From NCBI GenBank assembly GCA_964019165.1, contig OZ025278.1, positions 7,430,718 through 7,494,717 of the forward strand: a DNA stretch of 64,000 nucleotides, given 5' to 3'. The notes below the pieces were generated by a model. It saw nothing but the letters and a program-made list of their open reading frames with translations. It did not search any database and was not told the origin of the DNA. Both the position numbers and the translations under genes were made by a program. This document shows, piece after piece, positions 1 through 13,126 of the stretch. How positions within the stretch are numbered: position 1 is the stretch's first letter; each line of letters starts with the position of its first letter. This DNA is from Mastigias papua. Its lineage: Eukaryota > Cnidaria > Scyphozoa > Rhizostomeae > Mastigiidae.

Positions 1-1490
1 AAAAATCCTGGCTGACTTGGTTCACTCCGGTCAGAATAACATCATTTTGGATATTGAACAGTTTCAAGTGAGTGATATGTTGCAATGCCATTGGCCATGT
101 AATTTTGGTAAACTTCCATTTTTTTCGTTTCTACAATAACATAGTCCTTGAATTTGGTCATTCTAGTAACGCTTACTATCAAACTTTTGATATATGCCAT
201 TGAAGCTCTCTAGATAATACTTATTCTTATTTTAATAAATCTTCAACTTATTTCATACAGCATGTAGAATCTTCAAGATCAACTCGCCTGAAACTGCTTC
301 ATAAACTAAAACCTTTTCGCTCTGAATGGAAAACGCGATTTTGCCAAGAATTTACTTCGAATGCTAGGCCTGAAACATTTTCATCTTGAAATGCTGGAAT
401 ATTACGTTGCAGCACTCAAAAAATCTTCATTCTGCTCTAATTTGCTATGCCTACCTAGAACATTTATTGCCTATACTTTAAATAGCATTGCTTCAAAATC
501 TTGCAGATTTTTCCACAGAACAACATCAGTTTAGCTGCACATTTTGTTTCACCTCGAAACTTGAAAAACTGACGAATCTTTTCCCGCTTAAATACAGAAT
601 GAAGAAGCCCTTACAGCGTGACACTTTTGGTTTGTAACTCTTCCGAACTAGGCCCTTGGCCGCTGCTAGCTGGCATTTTGTTCTAGGTGGTGAACTACGT
701 TTCGAACGTAAGTGTATTTATCTCTTTAAAAATGCTCAATTATGAAAATCACTTTTTGGGAAAAAGTGACAAATTTTAAGACAATGGTTGTTAAAATGAC
801 CTAAGTTATAATAGATAATCTATTGATATGAATAAATTTTCTTACAAAAAACCATTTTTGCGAAATTTTTTAAAGAAAGGGAAAATATATTAACAATTAT
901 AGAAATTTAAAAAAGGGAAAAGGATGATATAGAGATATACGTTACAAGGTAAAAATAAATATAAAAATAAGCTAGAAACTGATTGTTAAGACTAGTTGTA
1001 ACTAACGAAAATATGCATGTAATATAGCAGTTACGAACAAAAATATGTGTTAAAACTGTGTTAAAGTACCAGTCCTGGTACCTCTAACAGTATAACTACT
1101 ATTAACTATTATACTTTCTTATAAAATCTATGAAAAATATCACTATCGAGAGTATCAGAGTTTTTCTAGTTTCTCTATATTTGTACCGTTCTGTTCAAGT
1201 ACTGATTCGTCAAAAGTCTCCCCACTTTCTTCCGCATGCATTTTTTTTCGAGCTCCTTTATATATTCGTGTTCTTGTTCTCTGATTTTCATTGTAATATT
1301 ATCAGTTGATATTTCCCTATCTTTATTTTCCATCTTTCTAGACGCCGTCTCTGTCAACTTGTGCTTTTTTCTATTTTTACTGTATTACGGCTGGATTGGC
1401 GTTTCTTTTCAGTGTATACATGTTGGACCTTATGTTAACTTCTTTTTCTTGCCATATTTGGTTTGACTTCGTTTCTTCCCTTTTACACTT
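1..1490. other. No gene recognised (AT-rich intergenic)
   Basis: AT-rich sequence with only short, unsupported reading frames. I recognise no coding motif, RNA gene or terminal repeat here. Confidence 0.5.
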
Positions 1491-1800
1491 GTAGCTCTTG
1501 GTTATACATGAGCCAAATCTGTCCCATGTATCGCAGGTTCAGTCACTCAAACGTTGAGATGCTTTGTCTTGAACATAACTTTTAGATTAACAAACTTGAG
1601 AGCTACTATATACAACTGTTAACGACAACTACGAACGATGAGCTAACTAGAAAACGATTTGATATTGATACATAAACAGTTAGGGATTAGCGATCCTTAA
1701 TTATTTTGATTGAGTTATCTTAATTGCCATAATAATTGTGCCTTCATGATTTCCTCTTGCTGCTTAGCATCAGGGGTTCCCATCATGAACCCTACAAATT
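1491..1800 (+). repeat. Dispersed repeat, copy 1
   Basis: This ~300-bp stretch is a diverged copy of 8238-8560 in the same orientation. Both run from 'tagctcttggttatacatga' through 'aacataacttttagattaac' to 'caggggttcccatcatgaac'. In the second copy the first third is the end of a short reading frame (peptide ending CLEHNF). Here that part has lost about 17 bases and its frame. It is probably the 3' part of an interspersed element that I cannot name. Confidence 0.8.
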
Positions 1801-2516
1801 CCCCCTCTTAGAGAAATGTCATCCCTGACATCCAGATTCATAGAGGAATTGAATATTTTAAGATTTCTTTGAGATAATCGAGCGAAAGTATCAGTGCTCC
1901 GAATGTTCTTCAAACTTTGTGCTGTATATCTGAAAAGTAATATAAAGGAACAAAGACAAGAAAATTATAGTCTAATTGAGCAAGTTCCAATTCTGCCCCA
2001 AAAATTCTGTTTCGCGATTGTTCGTTTTCGCTAGCGAAATCCATCTTACGAATTCTGACGAATTGTAACCATGCACTTGCTAATAACGACGAAGCACTCC
2101 AATCCATAAATGGGCGAGGCTATTTCGATACGTACGTTTGTACGGAAGCTGTTTATGTACTTGAATAATGATAATATAGTAAACGTAAGAATGAAACTAT
2201 ATAAATGAAATCGAAAAATCAGGAACGATAACAATCTAATTTCCGCTGGTTATACGGTGTAAACAATCCCTGGATGCGGTTGCAAATGATAAGACGGTAT
2301 ACAACTACGCATGGACGAAACGATTGTTGAAAAGACTGAAATATTCATTTTCATTTTGGACGATGTAAATAGTATTCCTTTTTGCAGATATCCTCCTGCC
2401 ATTCTTCACAGCTCCATCCCCAGTTTAGTCATTGAATTGGAAGGACGAGACGAAGAGACGTGCTGATAAGACGTGATTATTTGGTGAGGAAACCAGTGGA
2501 AAATTGCACTTTTAGA
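1801..2516. other. No gene recognised
   Basis: No coding or RNA motif was recognised. The last 150 bases may be the 5' untranslated region of the CR1-like element that follows, but no second full-length copy is present to set the boundary. Confidence 0.4.
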
Positions 2517-3941
2517 ATGGAAAATTCCAGTTGCTCAACTACGGATAATGATATTATCTTCACTGCCATCAAAGAAGCCGAGGAAAAGAAAAAGAAAGAC
2601 CAGGTATTGAACGAATATGTACAGTTATGAATGAGAGACATGGCCTAGCCAAGGTAGATACGGCGACATAGTTACAAGAATGCAAAGGGAATGATATCTT
2701 AAGCTAAAGCTTTATGACAGTGGCCCCCCTGCTTATAAGGTAAATAGAGACTTCGTAGACGAAGAACGGGGGAAATCAGCTATATCAATTGCTTCAGGCA
2801 GGACATGCCATGCTGAGGAATTACTAGCCTCACCGCTACCAACAGCGTGATTCCAATCCGAACATGGAGTAAACGCATTACTCACAAGGCTAGATTCACA
2901 AGCCAGAGGACGTGATAACACCAAGCAGCTGCTACACCAGGAAAGAGCTTATAGTAAAGCATTGTTAAATAAAATTATGATCTAAAATTGAAGATTAAGG
3001 AGTTCGAAAACAAAAACTCAAACCTCCTTGATGATCTCTTGATTCGCACCGTAAGCCAAAGAGCTGAGGGGAGTCCCGTGAAGAGTCCCGTGGAAAGTCC
3101 CCTGGGGAGTTCCGTAGAGAGTCCCAAGACCAACATGGTGAACAAGATGGCGTTTGGCAAACCGTCCGTCCCAGGAGATACAAGAACAACAGCCAAGCAA
3201 CCAAATGCTCAACATCAACAACAAATTGAAAGAGAAAGCCAGTGGCCGCCACAGCCACTCAGACCAAAACAATTGGAACATCTCATTGCAATTATGATCC
3301 CATTGAAACTGAAGATGAATCTGACAGCGAGAAAAATCTCGAGTTTCGTCAAGAGAGTGATGTTAATTTTGTCAGCAGAAATTCCCAAAGGCATGAAAAA
3401 TATAGAAACACTCGATCTGGCAATAATCTGGCACCAGGTAAAGACAAAAAAAGGACCAACAAGCAGGAAAGAAGAAATCAAGTAACAACAACACAACAAA
3501 AAATTCAGAGTCAGAGATCAAGGTGATGCTTATGCTTAGTTTGGAAATTAATGCCAAACCAGGGTTGAATATCCAACGAGTGGCCCAGACAGTCGGCAAA
3601 ACAGACAGTAATATTATTAGTGTACATACGGGTACCAACAACATCCTGAAATCAAGACCAGAGGAGCTCTGTGACTCAACAATGAGAGCATTAAAGAAAA
3701 TACAACAGTCAAATCCCAACGCCCAAATAGCCGTCTCGTCGTATTCAGAAGAAAAGAAAAAAACTGTAAAGGTCAAAAGTTCAACAAACTAATTGAAGAG
3801 GAACTCCGTTTAAATGGATTTGATTATTTTGCCAACAGCAATATTCTCTTCTCGAATCTATGGACCGATGGAATCCATATAAACGATGGAGGCAGCCGAA
3901 AATATGCTGGTAACATAAGTAAATATATCAGAAACTGCTAG
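2517..3941 (+). pseudogene. CR1-like ORF1 with esterase (SGNH) motifs, broken
   Basis: The reading frame starts at an ATG (2517-2519), stops at 2628-2630, and is then recovered in pieces: 2988-3485, 3523-3792 and 3780-3941. The middle is low-complexity, rich in K, S, P and Q. Around 3621-3640 it encodes VHTGTNNI, resembling the conserved G-x-N-D-like block of SGNH esterases. Near the end, DGIHIND followed by GSRKYAGNISKYIR resembles the DxxH block of the same fold. CR1 and L2 elements are known to carry such an esterase in ORF1. Several frameshifts and stops show that this copy is dead. Confidence 0.7.
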
Positions 3942-3992
3942 GATCAGGACAGCTCAAATAAATGTAAAAGTAATATAATTAACAAAAATAAT

Positions 3993-6858
3993 ATGTCTGA
4001 CTCCAGTTTCAGAAAGAAAAATGGTCTAATGATTGCATCGTTAAATATTGTTTCGCTAAGAAAGCAGAGACATGAACTAGAAATTATCATGAACAACCAT
4101 AAAATTGACATTCTGGCACTAAACGAAACTAGGCTAGACAGGAAAGTCGAGGATAGAGAGGTTCACATACCAGGCTACAAAATCTATCGAAACGATCGTA
4201 ACATTGATGGTGTTGGAGTGGCAATTTATGCGAAGGACACCCTTCCCGACCCCAAGGTTAGGATAAAAAGCAACGATCTCGAATTATTATGCTTGGAGAT
4301 TATATTGCAGCAGGCTAAAAATTTCTATCTGCTCTCCTGGTATCGCCCCCAACAACAATCGTTTACAACCCCTCCTTGCAGTCACTCAACGAAGTTTTAT
4401 GTCATCTAGATTCTGAGGACAAAGAGATCATTCTTGTTTTGGACACGATCTGTGACTTTAAGAATAATAAAAACCCCAATGTAAACAGACCGAAACAACT
4501 TTACTCGGAATATCATTTGGAGCAAATCATTGCTGATTATACGAGGGTTGCTACTACTTCGACTGAAAACAAAAGACAAATAGTTAGCAAATCATTATTA
4601 GACCATTTTCTACCAATAGGGTAAATTATATTAAAGCATCTGGTATCTTAGAGTTAGGAATGGTAGACTATTTCCTAATTTTTGCAGTTCGGACGGCAAA
4701 TGCATGGAGACTTAAAACCCGGCACCGAAATATGATAGAAACCCGCCATCTTAGGAAATATAACAAACAAAAGTTTCTTGCTGACCTTCAGCAAATAGAT
4801 AGGAATTCTATTCTAGACCCATTCAGTAACAATCAGGTTAAGATGGCTTCGACCTTCCAAGAAAGTTTTGAGTCCCTGTTAGAAACTCATGCCCGTTTAA
4901 AGACGAAAATGTTAAGGAAACAAAATTCCCCCTGGATTACTTCTAAAATCCGACAGGACATGGAAAAGCGGGATGAATTACAGAAATTGGCATAAAAAAA
5001 TTCAACCTACTGGCAAGACTACAAAATTTTGCGAAATAAAGTCACTAACGATATTAGACTATCAGTACAACAACATTATAAATATCTTATTTCCCAAAAT
5101 AGAAATGACTCAAAGAAATGTGGAAAACGATCAAGAAAGTTTGAGATAAAGACTCTAGTTCAACTTCAATATCGCAACTTAAGGAAGGCGATATCTCCAT
5201 TAAAAACAAGCAAGATATACTTGAAATCCTTAATGAACACTTTATCACCGTTGGACGAAACCTGGCTCGCAAAATTGAAAGAAAGCAAAATGATAATCCG
5301 CTACAATTCCTAAAGTGAACAATTGTACAGGAATGCTTCCAATTCTCTATGGTTGACCAAGAAACAACACTGAAGGCCATTAGACAGCTGATAAATGGAA
5401 AAGCATCAAGCCCTGATAAAGTCCCCACAACTCTAGTTAAGGATGCTGCGGAGTTTATTCCACAACCTCTAATGATGATTTTCAATACATACTTGAAATT
5501 TGGTATCCTCCCAGATATCTGAAAGCTAGCAAAAGTTAATCCAATTTTTAAGACAGGGGCAAGGAATAATAAAAACGATTATAGGCAAATTTTCGTTCTA
5601 TCTATATTTTCAAAACTAATAGAGAAAATTGTACATGATCAGTGTCTTGCTTTTATGCAGCTTAACAAGACACTAATCCCAAATCAATTTTCTTTCAAAA
5701 AGCTATATTCCACTATCACCTCGCTGATCAATGTTTCTGACTACTGGTATGAAAGTATCAATGAAAAGAAAAGTCATATTGCACTTTTTCTGGACCTGAA
5801 AAGGCATTCGACACAGTAGATCACGAAATACTGATCAGTAAGCCTGATAGTAATGGTGTGGAGGGTGATGCTAAGAAGCGGTTTGTATCGTACCTTTTTA
5901 TTCGCTACCTGTACTGCTCACTAAACGGTTGCAGATCTACTGCGAAAATGATAACTTGTGGAATACCACAGGGTTCCTGTGTCGGCCCCCTTGTATTCAT
6001 TATCTACCTAAATGGTTTCATGCCCTGTTTACAATTCTCGAAAGCAAACTTATATGCAGACGACACAGAAACAACTATCTCATCCTCTGACATCGGAGAT
6101 CTCACTCGCAGCTTTCAGACAGTGTTAGACAATATCTCTGATTGGATGAGAGTTAATACACTAAGCGTAAACCAGGGACTGAATTCATGATCATTGGCAA
6201 TCCCCATCGAACAAACAAGTTTGCCGATTTGTCCCCTTTCTTTCTTAGAAAAAATGGAATAAGTAGGGTTGCCAAAACAAAATATCTTGGAGTAACGGTA
6301 GATGACAAACTACACTGGGGAAATCAGTTCAGGTCAGTCAAAGGAAAAGTTACCAGTGGCCTGGCATCTTTAAAAATGTTAAAGAACATAACCCCCCTGT
6401 CACAACTTATGTACGTTTATTACGCATTAATAGAAAGCCATTTGAGATATGCAAATGTAGTCTGGGGAAGTTTATCTGATACAAAAATGGAAGCACTTGA
6501 ACGGCTACAAAACAGAGCCTTTCGTATAATCGACTCATCGAGACTTAAGGATTCATGGGAAAGAAGGTCACTAAATGTAAATCAGCTGATGCTTTTTGAT
6601 CGTTCAGTTATGACATTCAAAATAGTGAACAATCTTTGTGCCGAAATCCTACAGAACAAATTTCAAGAAAGTTCTTCCATTTCCAAATATACCACAAAGA
6701 ACATAAGAGACCTACATTTTCAAAGGCCAAACTTAGCATGCGTAAAGAAAAGCTTCTGTTATACCGGAGTACGAGCATGGAACAGCATTCCACAACCCAT
6801 CAAAGATGCTAGATCAATAATCACATTCAAAAAAAGGTCTAAAAACTCATTTTCTTGA
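3993..6858 (+). pseudogene. CR1-like ORF2: endonuclease and reverse transcriptase, broken
   Basis: Piece 3993-4409 matches the exonuclease-endonuclease-phosphatase fold of LINEs: IASLNIVSLRKQ at the start, then ILALNETRLD, then the GYKIYRNDRN and GVGVAIYAKD blocks. A frameshift near 4350 leads to 4376-4624 (altered catalytic block LDTICDF). A linker follows at 4660-5313. The RT starts near 5340 (AIRQLINGKASSPDKVP). It includes LFLDLK / FDTVDHEIL, with a frameshift near 5800, then GIPQGSCVGPL at about 5960 and YADD at about 6050. The C-terminal region at 6187-6858 is open and contains HLRYANVVWGSL. At least five frameshifts or stops make it non-functional. Confidence 0.85.
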
Positions 6859-7209
6859 GCTGGAAAAGCCCTTTTAAAAACAGTCCTTTTTGAAAACCAC
6901 GAATTCATGGAAGAGCAGTATCTGGCTTTAGTTAATTATTTTTTTTGTAGATTACATTTGTTTAATTAGTTAATATTGAAGAAATCTTGTAAATTTAGCT
7001 CGTCTTTATTAGCTACTGGATGAATTTCGTATATAGGTAACTTATATAATTAATTATAATAAAAGTAATAAAAATAATAATTAAACTCCGTTTCCACACC
7101 TTCTTTTGAGGCGAAAAACACTCCGTTCCGAGCATCCAAAAGACGAAGCAAAAATTGTTGTGCGGTTTCCTTTTGGTCTTCATTCACTGTTACCATGGGT
7201 TGGAAAAGG

Positions 7210-7938
7210 TCAGCAGCTGTCGTTTCTTGAAAAAAGACGCAAAATTGAACGCAATTTCTTGAGCGAGCGTTGCGGCAAAGTTAATATATAGCTTCGTAAA
7301 CTGCTATGGGGGGAAATTGCTTGAATAACTACATCATAAACGTCTTTATCTGAATAGCCCCTTTCTAACCCTGAGTCTATTTGGTGAATTAGAGATACGT
7401 AGGTTAATTTATCCTTTTGTCCTGGCTCTCTAATTTGACCGGAGATCTTAAGCTCTCTAGCAAACATTGAAGGTTCTGATTTAACTGCATCTAAGTTTAC
7501 TGCATAGGCTGCGGTGCTACTTGTAACATCAGAAGGATCTGTGTCAGAGACTTTTCCCTTTGCAACCTTTAACTGTCCTAAGAGTTTTCCTTGTATTATC
7601 GGTCTCTAGCTGCAATAGTCTTAAATCTTCAAGCTCTTTCTCAAGAACTAACACGTCCTTTTGTGCTGCAAGGTCTTCTGCAGACCTTTCTAACGGAGGC
7701 GGCGTGCCTCTTATCTGAGAAATGGCATCACGTAGAAATATTTCCACGTCAAAATCGTCATTTGCCGCAGGGAAGGTATCTTCACCAGTATATCTAATTA
7801 TTCTAACCAGTTTCGACCAACTTTTACCATCAAAGGGATCTTTACTACAAAATTGCTACATAGCTCTACCAGTTTGTCAATACTTTGCCTACAAAAAAGC
7901 GACTCAAGTTCTAATTGTAAATCTTCGATATGAGACAT
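7210..7938 (-). pseudogene. Retroelement gag-like protein, frameshifted and truncated
   Basis: On the minus strand a start (MSHIEDLQLELESLF) at 7938 leads through a frameshift near 7800 into a long acidic coiled-coil stretch (LEKELEDLRLLQLE). It then enters a block that resembles retrotransposon capsid proteins: GYSDKDVYDVVIQAISP, then LRSYILTLPQRSLKKLRSILR. The pattern of a short-chain query, 'GYSxKEV', 'AISP' and 'LRSYL' is one I associate with gag-type proteins common in invertebrate genomes. The family (Ty3-, BEL- or DIRS-like) cannot be assigned. The frame is lost at about 7210 and no pol follows. Confidence 0.5.
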
Positions 7939-8045
7939 TTCAGCTATATACACATTTAACAGAATAGGTCCAGACATGTGAAACTCTTCATAGACTCTCC
8001 ACCCTACAAAGAATACACGACAACACAACTCAGAAAGGATAAAAC

Positions 8046-8345
8046 ATGTACGCAACGAGATATGGCAGACAGGAGAAAGAACACTTAGCTGGAAGGGGTA
8101 CGGCGGGTACACCCTCGGTCTTGGTAGTACCCAAAGGAACGGCAAAATGGTGGAGAAGCATGGAAGAAATCGGCATCACGGTGAAAACGGGCTGGAAACT
8201 TGAAGAGCATCGTCGAAAAAACTCACTGGGTGCCAAATATAGCTCTTGGTTATACATGAGTCAAATCTTCCCCATGTATCGCAGAGCTGCGAAGCTCTTC
8301 GGTCACTCAGACATTGAGATCCTTTGTCTTGAACATAACTTTTAG
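8046..8345 (+). CDS. Short unrecognised reading frame overlapping a dispersed repeat
   Basis: 99 codons that I cannot assign. It has a basic centre (GKL/EEHRRKNSLGAKYSS) and ends ...AAKLFGHSDIEILCLEHNF. The last third overlaps the repeat shared with 1491-1800, where the same peptide (SSWLYMSQI.PMYRR) can still be read, so it may be the 3' end of a mobile-element protein. There is no evidence that it is expressed. Confidence 0.25.
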   Translation: MYATRYGRQEKEHLAGRGTAGTPSVLVVPKGTAKWWRSMEEIGITVKTGWKLEEHRRKNSLGAKYSSWLYMSQIFPMYRRAAKLFGHSDIEILCLEHNF

Positions 8346-8560
8346 ATTAACAAACTTGAGAGCTACTATATACAACTGTTAACGACAACTACGAACGATG
8401 AACTAACTTGAAAACGATTTGACATAGATACATAAAAAGTTAGGATTTAGCGGTCCTTCGTTATTTTAATTGAGTTATCTTAATTGCCATAATAATTGTG
8501 CCTTCGTGATTTCCTCTTGCTGCTTAGTATCAGGGGTTCCCATCATGAACCATACAGACT
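8238..8560 (+). repeat. Dispersed repeat, copy 2
   Basis: Direct copy of 1491-1800 (see there). The match is strong after 'cttgaacataacttttagat' and continues past the stop codon of the short frame into non-coding sequence, ending near 'cccatcatgaac'. Confidence 0.8.
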
Positions 8561-8958
<398 letters not shown>

Positions 8959-8960
8959 CA

Positions 8961-8983
8961 CTTCCTCCTCAAAAGTGCTGGAA
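8961..8983 (+). repeat. Tc1 left terminal inverted repeat
   Basis: 23 bases, perfectly complementary to 10394-10416. Preceded by 'atataataca', so it lies at the edge of the TA array. Confidence 0.93.
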
Positions 8984-9179
8984 GGATTACGTCAGAATGG
9001 CGGCCTAAGTTTCCTATTCAGTTCGTAAACAAAATTTCATCGTTACTTTTTGGCGCGAAATGGGCCCTGTCACGACAGCAAATAAACATTAACAAACCAG
9101 AATTTTTTACACTTTATGCTTACCTAATTTGCTTGCTATCATTTACGGAGTATATCCCGTAAGTCGTTATCAAAAAAGC

Positions 9180-10292
9180 ATGGCAAAGTCTCGAGAATTA
9201 TGTGAAAGTGAAAGAGCAGCAATATGTCATTTGAGAGTAGCTGGACACTCATTTGCTGACATTGCCAAACAAGTAGGTTGCACGAAGTCAACAGCATACA
9301 GAATTATGCAGAAGCATGGAAAAACTGGTTCACTACTACGAAGTAAGAAAAGTGGTCGACCAAAAGTAATCTCTCGTAGAGGCGAGAGAATCGTAACGCG
9401 AATTTTTAAAACGTCTCGCTTCGCCAAATTCAATGAAATAGAAAACGAAATAGACAAGAGCTTTCCTTCAGAAAATTTATCAAAAAGCACCATTATGCGA
9501 GTAGTTTCAAAACGTGGCGTTAAAAGTAGAATCCGTAAGCACAAACCGCATATTTCAAAAGTAAATCGTACATACCGTATAAAATGGGCTAAGACAATGA
9601 AGGAATGGCCGTTATCTTATTGGGACGATGTTATTTTTTCTGACGAATGCAGATTTTCTTTGGTAAATGATTCCGGGGTCCGAAGAGTATGGAGAACTGT
9701 TTGTGAAGCAGACAAGCTACAATTCTTTGTGCCAGTTTTCACAGGAGGAGTTTCAGTTATGGTCTGGGGATGCATAGGGCCTAATGGAGTTGGAAACCTT
9801 GTACTTTGCGAAAAATCTGTAAATTCAGAGTATTATATACAAATTCTAAAGGAAAATCTTCCCGAAAACGTCCGAAAAACCTATGGCAATGAGAACCAAC
9901 CGTTCATCTTCCAACAAGACAATGCTCCATGCCACAAAGCTGCTCAAACATGCAGTTTTCTCAAAAGCAATGGAATCCTTCAACTTCCCTGGCCATCTCA
10001 AAGTCCTGATCTCAATATAATTGAAAATGTCTGGCAATACATGACAAATATAATTAGAAAAGATCCACCGAAGAACAGGCATCAAATCGTAAAAAAAATT
10101 GTTGAGATTAAGGCAGAACTTCCACGCGAATTAATAGTCAATCTGTACTCTTCAATTCCATGCCGTCTCCATGCTGTTCGTGCTAGTTGTGGCTATCCAC
10201 AAAATATTAACAATTTTGACTCGAAAGCGTTAAGTAAAGGTTTCATTTATCTAAAATATTATAAATTATGCTCTATTTTATCATTAGTATAA
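9180..10292 (+). CDS. Tc1-family transposase (DD34E), intact
   Basis: Cut-and-paste transposase acting on the element's own inverted ends and inserting at TA dinucleotides. I chose the ATG at 9180 ([15 protein letters not shown]) rather than the upstream in-frame ATG at 9129, because homologues begin with this paired helix-turn-helix region. The N-terminal HTH domains span residues ~1-110 ([20 protein letters not shown], then a GRPK-type linker). The catalytic domain shows the first Asp in VIFSDECRF, the second in FQQDNAPCH and the Glu in [11 protein letters not shown]. There are 34 residues between the second Asp and the Glu, the Tc1 DD34E spacing. At ~370 residues it is close to the usual length. 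It has no stop or frameshift, so it may be recent or active. Confidence 0.93.
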   Translation: MAKSRELCESERAAICHLRVAGHSFADIAKQVGCTKSTAYRIMQKHGKTGSLLRSKKSGRPKVISRRGERIVTRIFKTSRFAKFNEIENEIDKSFPSENLSKSTIMRVVSKRGVKSRIRKHKPHISKVNRTYRIKWAKTMKEWPLSYWDDVIFSDECRFSLVNDSGVRRVWRTVCEADKLQFFVPVFTGGVSVMVWGCIGPNGVGNLVLCEKSVNSEYYIQILKENLPENVRKTYGNENQPFIFQQDNAPCHKAAQTCSFLKSNGILQLPWPSQSPDLNIIENVWQYMTNIIRKDPPKNRHQIVKKIVEIKAELPRELIVNLYSSIPCRLHAVRASCGYPQNINNFDSKALSKGFIYLKYYKLCSILSLV

Positions 10293-10380
10293 ATTAAGAG
10301 AAGTTTCGAAAAATGGCCTTTGTTGTAGGTTTCGCCAAAAAAATAGTTATTTCAAAGTGCCTATGAAATTGTTGGCTTCA

Positions 10381-10416
10381 GATTCCTTGCTCGTTCCAGC
10401 ACTTTTGAGGAGGAAG
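10381..10416. repeat. Tc1 right end, left half of a 36-bp palindrome
   Basis: 36 bases including the right terminal inverted repeat. They are perfectly complementary to 10481-10516, with a TA tract between them. Confidence 0.93.
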
Positions 10417-10417
10417 C

Positions 10418-10420
<3 letters not shown>

Positions 10421-10478
<58 letters not shown>
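10421..10478. repeat. (TA)n microsatellite between two transposon ends
   Basis: Pure TA run, apart from 'tg' at the start, separating the Tc1 right end from an inverted orphan end. Confidence 0.97.
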
Positions 10479-12136
<1,658 letters not shown>

Positions 12137-12145
12137 TGTTTTAGG

Positions 12146-12187
12146 CATACTGAAAAGCTTTTTTCGTCCTACACTCGTCAGAGTATG
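12146..12187 (-). ncRNA. Hammerhead-ribozyme-like motif in a PLE terminal repeat
   Basis: On the minus strand: CATACT, CTGACGA, a very short stem II, GAAA, then AAAGCTTTTC and AGTATG. Stem I (CATACT/AGTATG) is perfect and the core boxes CTGANGA and GAAA are intact. Stem II is only about 2 bp. The AAAGCTTT stretch is self-complementary, which would favour a dimeric ribozyme, as described for minimal PLE hammerheads. Confidence 0.5.
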
Positions 12188-12251
12188 AAATGTCGGATAA
12201 CAACCGAAAGGTGAACCGAAATATATAGCCAGATACGGATACACGTGATAT

Positions 12252-12469
12252 GATGAATAATGTGTACATTTAGTCGTATGATTGGCCACTTGGCACCTAA
12301 TCACCATTGTTCCTTTAAGAATCCAAGTGAGAAATTGGACTCTTTTTGTTTACACTAGAGTGGGTTTTGAGTCTTTATGTCAACTGATTCCAAAACACTT
12401 AAATGAAAGGAGGATCTTGCTTACCCAATTATCCGAAAATTATCATCTGAATATGTTATGGCGCATTCT
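12252..12469. repeat. Inverted repeat of PLE relic, left arm
   Basis: About 218 bases, ~85-90% identical to the reverse complement of 12779-12997. The perfect core is around 'aaatgaaaggaggatcttgc'. Confidence 0.88.
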
Positions 12470-12732
12470 GGATTTTTTATGAGATAGTGTCCTATAGACG
12501 AATCACTTTCCATTTTAGAATTAGAGTTTTTACACATACGAGGTGGCTCTTCTCTTAGTAAAGTGTTTTTCGTCCTGATGCTCGTAGGTACATGTTGTGT
12601 TATTCTGTCTGCTATTGTCTGCGTAGTGCGCCCTACATATCTAGCTTCAAATTGGCAGGAAAATTCGTAGACTACACAACGTTTTTGAGTGGTAAGAACG
12701 CTATATTTTTTATCAGATAGCGGTCTTGCCAC
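12421..12732 (-). pseudogene. PLE GIY-YIG endonuclease domain fragment
   Basis: Minus-strand frame of 103 codons with CVVYEFSCQFEARYVGRTTQ followed by ADRITQHVP. This is the GIY-YIG nuclease pattern (here VYE..YVG), with the conserved Arg and His that follow. Close relatives are at 48184-48477 (+) and 51244-51425 (-). In Penelope-like elements this nuclease follows the RT and makes the nick used to prime reverse transcription. The frame ends inside the left arm of the inverted repeat. No RT precedes it. Confidence 0.75.
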
Positions 12733-12778
12733 TCAGAAGATGTTATGTAGTTTACGAGTTTTTGTGAATGCAAAAACA

Positions 12779-12997
12779 AGAATGCGCCAAAACATATTCA
12801 GATGATAATTTTCGGATCATTGGGTAAGCAAGATCCTCCTTTCATTTCAGTGTTTTGGAATCAGTTGACATAAAGACTCGAAACCCAGTCTTGTGTAAGC
12901 AAAAAGAGTTCAATTTCTCACTAGGACTCTTCAAGTAAACAATCGTGAATAGGTGTTAAGTGGCCAATCATACGGCTAACTGGACACATTATTCATC
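12779..12997. repeat. Inverted repeat of PLE relic, right arm
   Basis: Reverse complement of the left arm at 12252-12469. Confidence 0.88.
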
Positions 12998-13126
12998 ATA
13001 TATAAGTGCCTACCAGCACTTTCCAAAGTGTTTATGTGCTGTTCGAAATGGAGACAGTTCGCAGCACGCGCGTTGTCTAGCAGCAACAATCAAACAAGTA
13101 GCAACAACAGAACACTTGATTGAAAG

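Larger units (their letters stand above)
2517..7085 (+). mobile_element. CR1-like non-LTR retrotransposon, near full length, degenerate
   Basis: Two broken reading frames in the order expected of a CR1/L2-type LINE: ORF1 with esterase-like motifs, then ORF2 with an apurinic-type endonuclease and a reverse transcriptase. The 3' end at about 7050-7085 is an A/T-rich 'aataa'-type tail, like the short-repeat tails of CR1/L2 elements. No target-site duplication was found. It shares RT motifs with the copies at 48478-50165 and 62836-64000, so three members of one broad family sit in this window. The 5' limit is a guess based on the first ATG. Confidence 0.8.
8959..10420 (+). mobile_element. Tc1-like DNA transposon with intact transposase
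   Basis: About 1.46 kb. The ends are inverted: 8961-8983 and 10394-10416 match perfectly over 23 bases (cttcctcctcaaaagtgctg plus gaa). Both ends abut (TA)n, as expected for a family that inserts at TA. One transposase gene fills the middle. The outermost bases differ (CA at the left, CACG at the right, read inward), so the exact termini are uncertain. A further copy of the right-end sequence lies inverted at 10481-10516. Confidence 0.92.
12137..12997 (-). mobile_element. Penelope-like element relic with inverted terminal copies
   Basis: Only the C-terminal GIY-YIG endonuclease region survives. It is flanked by ~220-bp inverted copies at 12252-12469 and 12779-12997. Outside the left arm, 12137-12250 is a terminal segment with a hammerhead-like motif; it recurs inverted at 39932-40049. 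Terminal repeats in inverted orientation, with hammerhead ribozymes inside, are known features of Penelope-like elements. The RT is absent. Confidence 0.75.

Noticed and set aside
2975..3281. Minus-strand frames opposite CR1-like ORF1
   Set aside because: Antisense shadows of a repetitive Ser/Pro-rich frame; the + strand has the esterase motifs.
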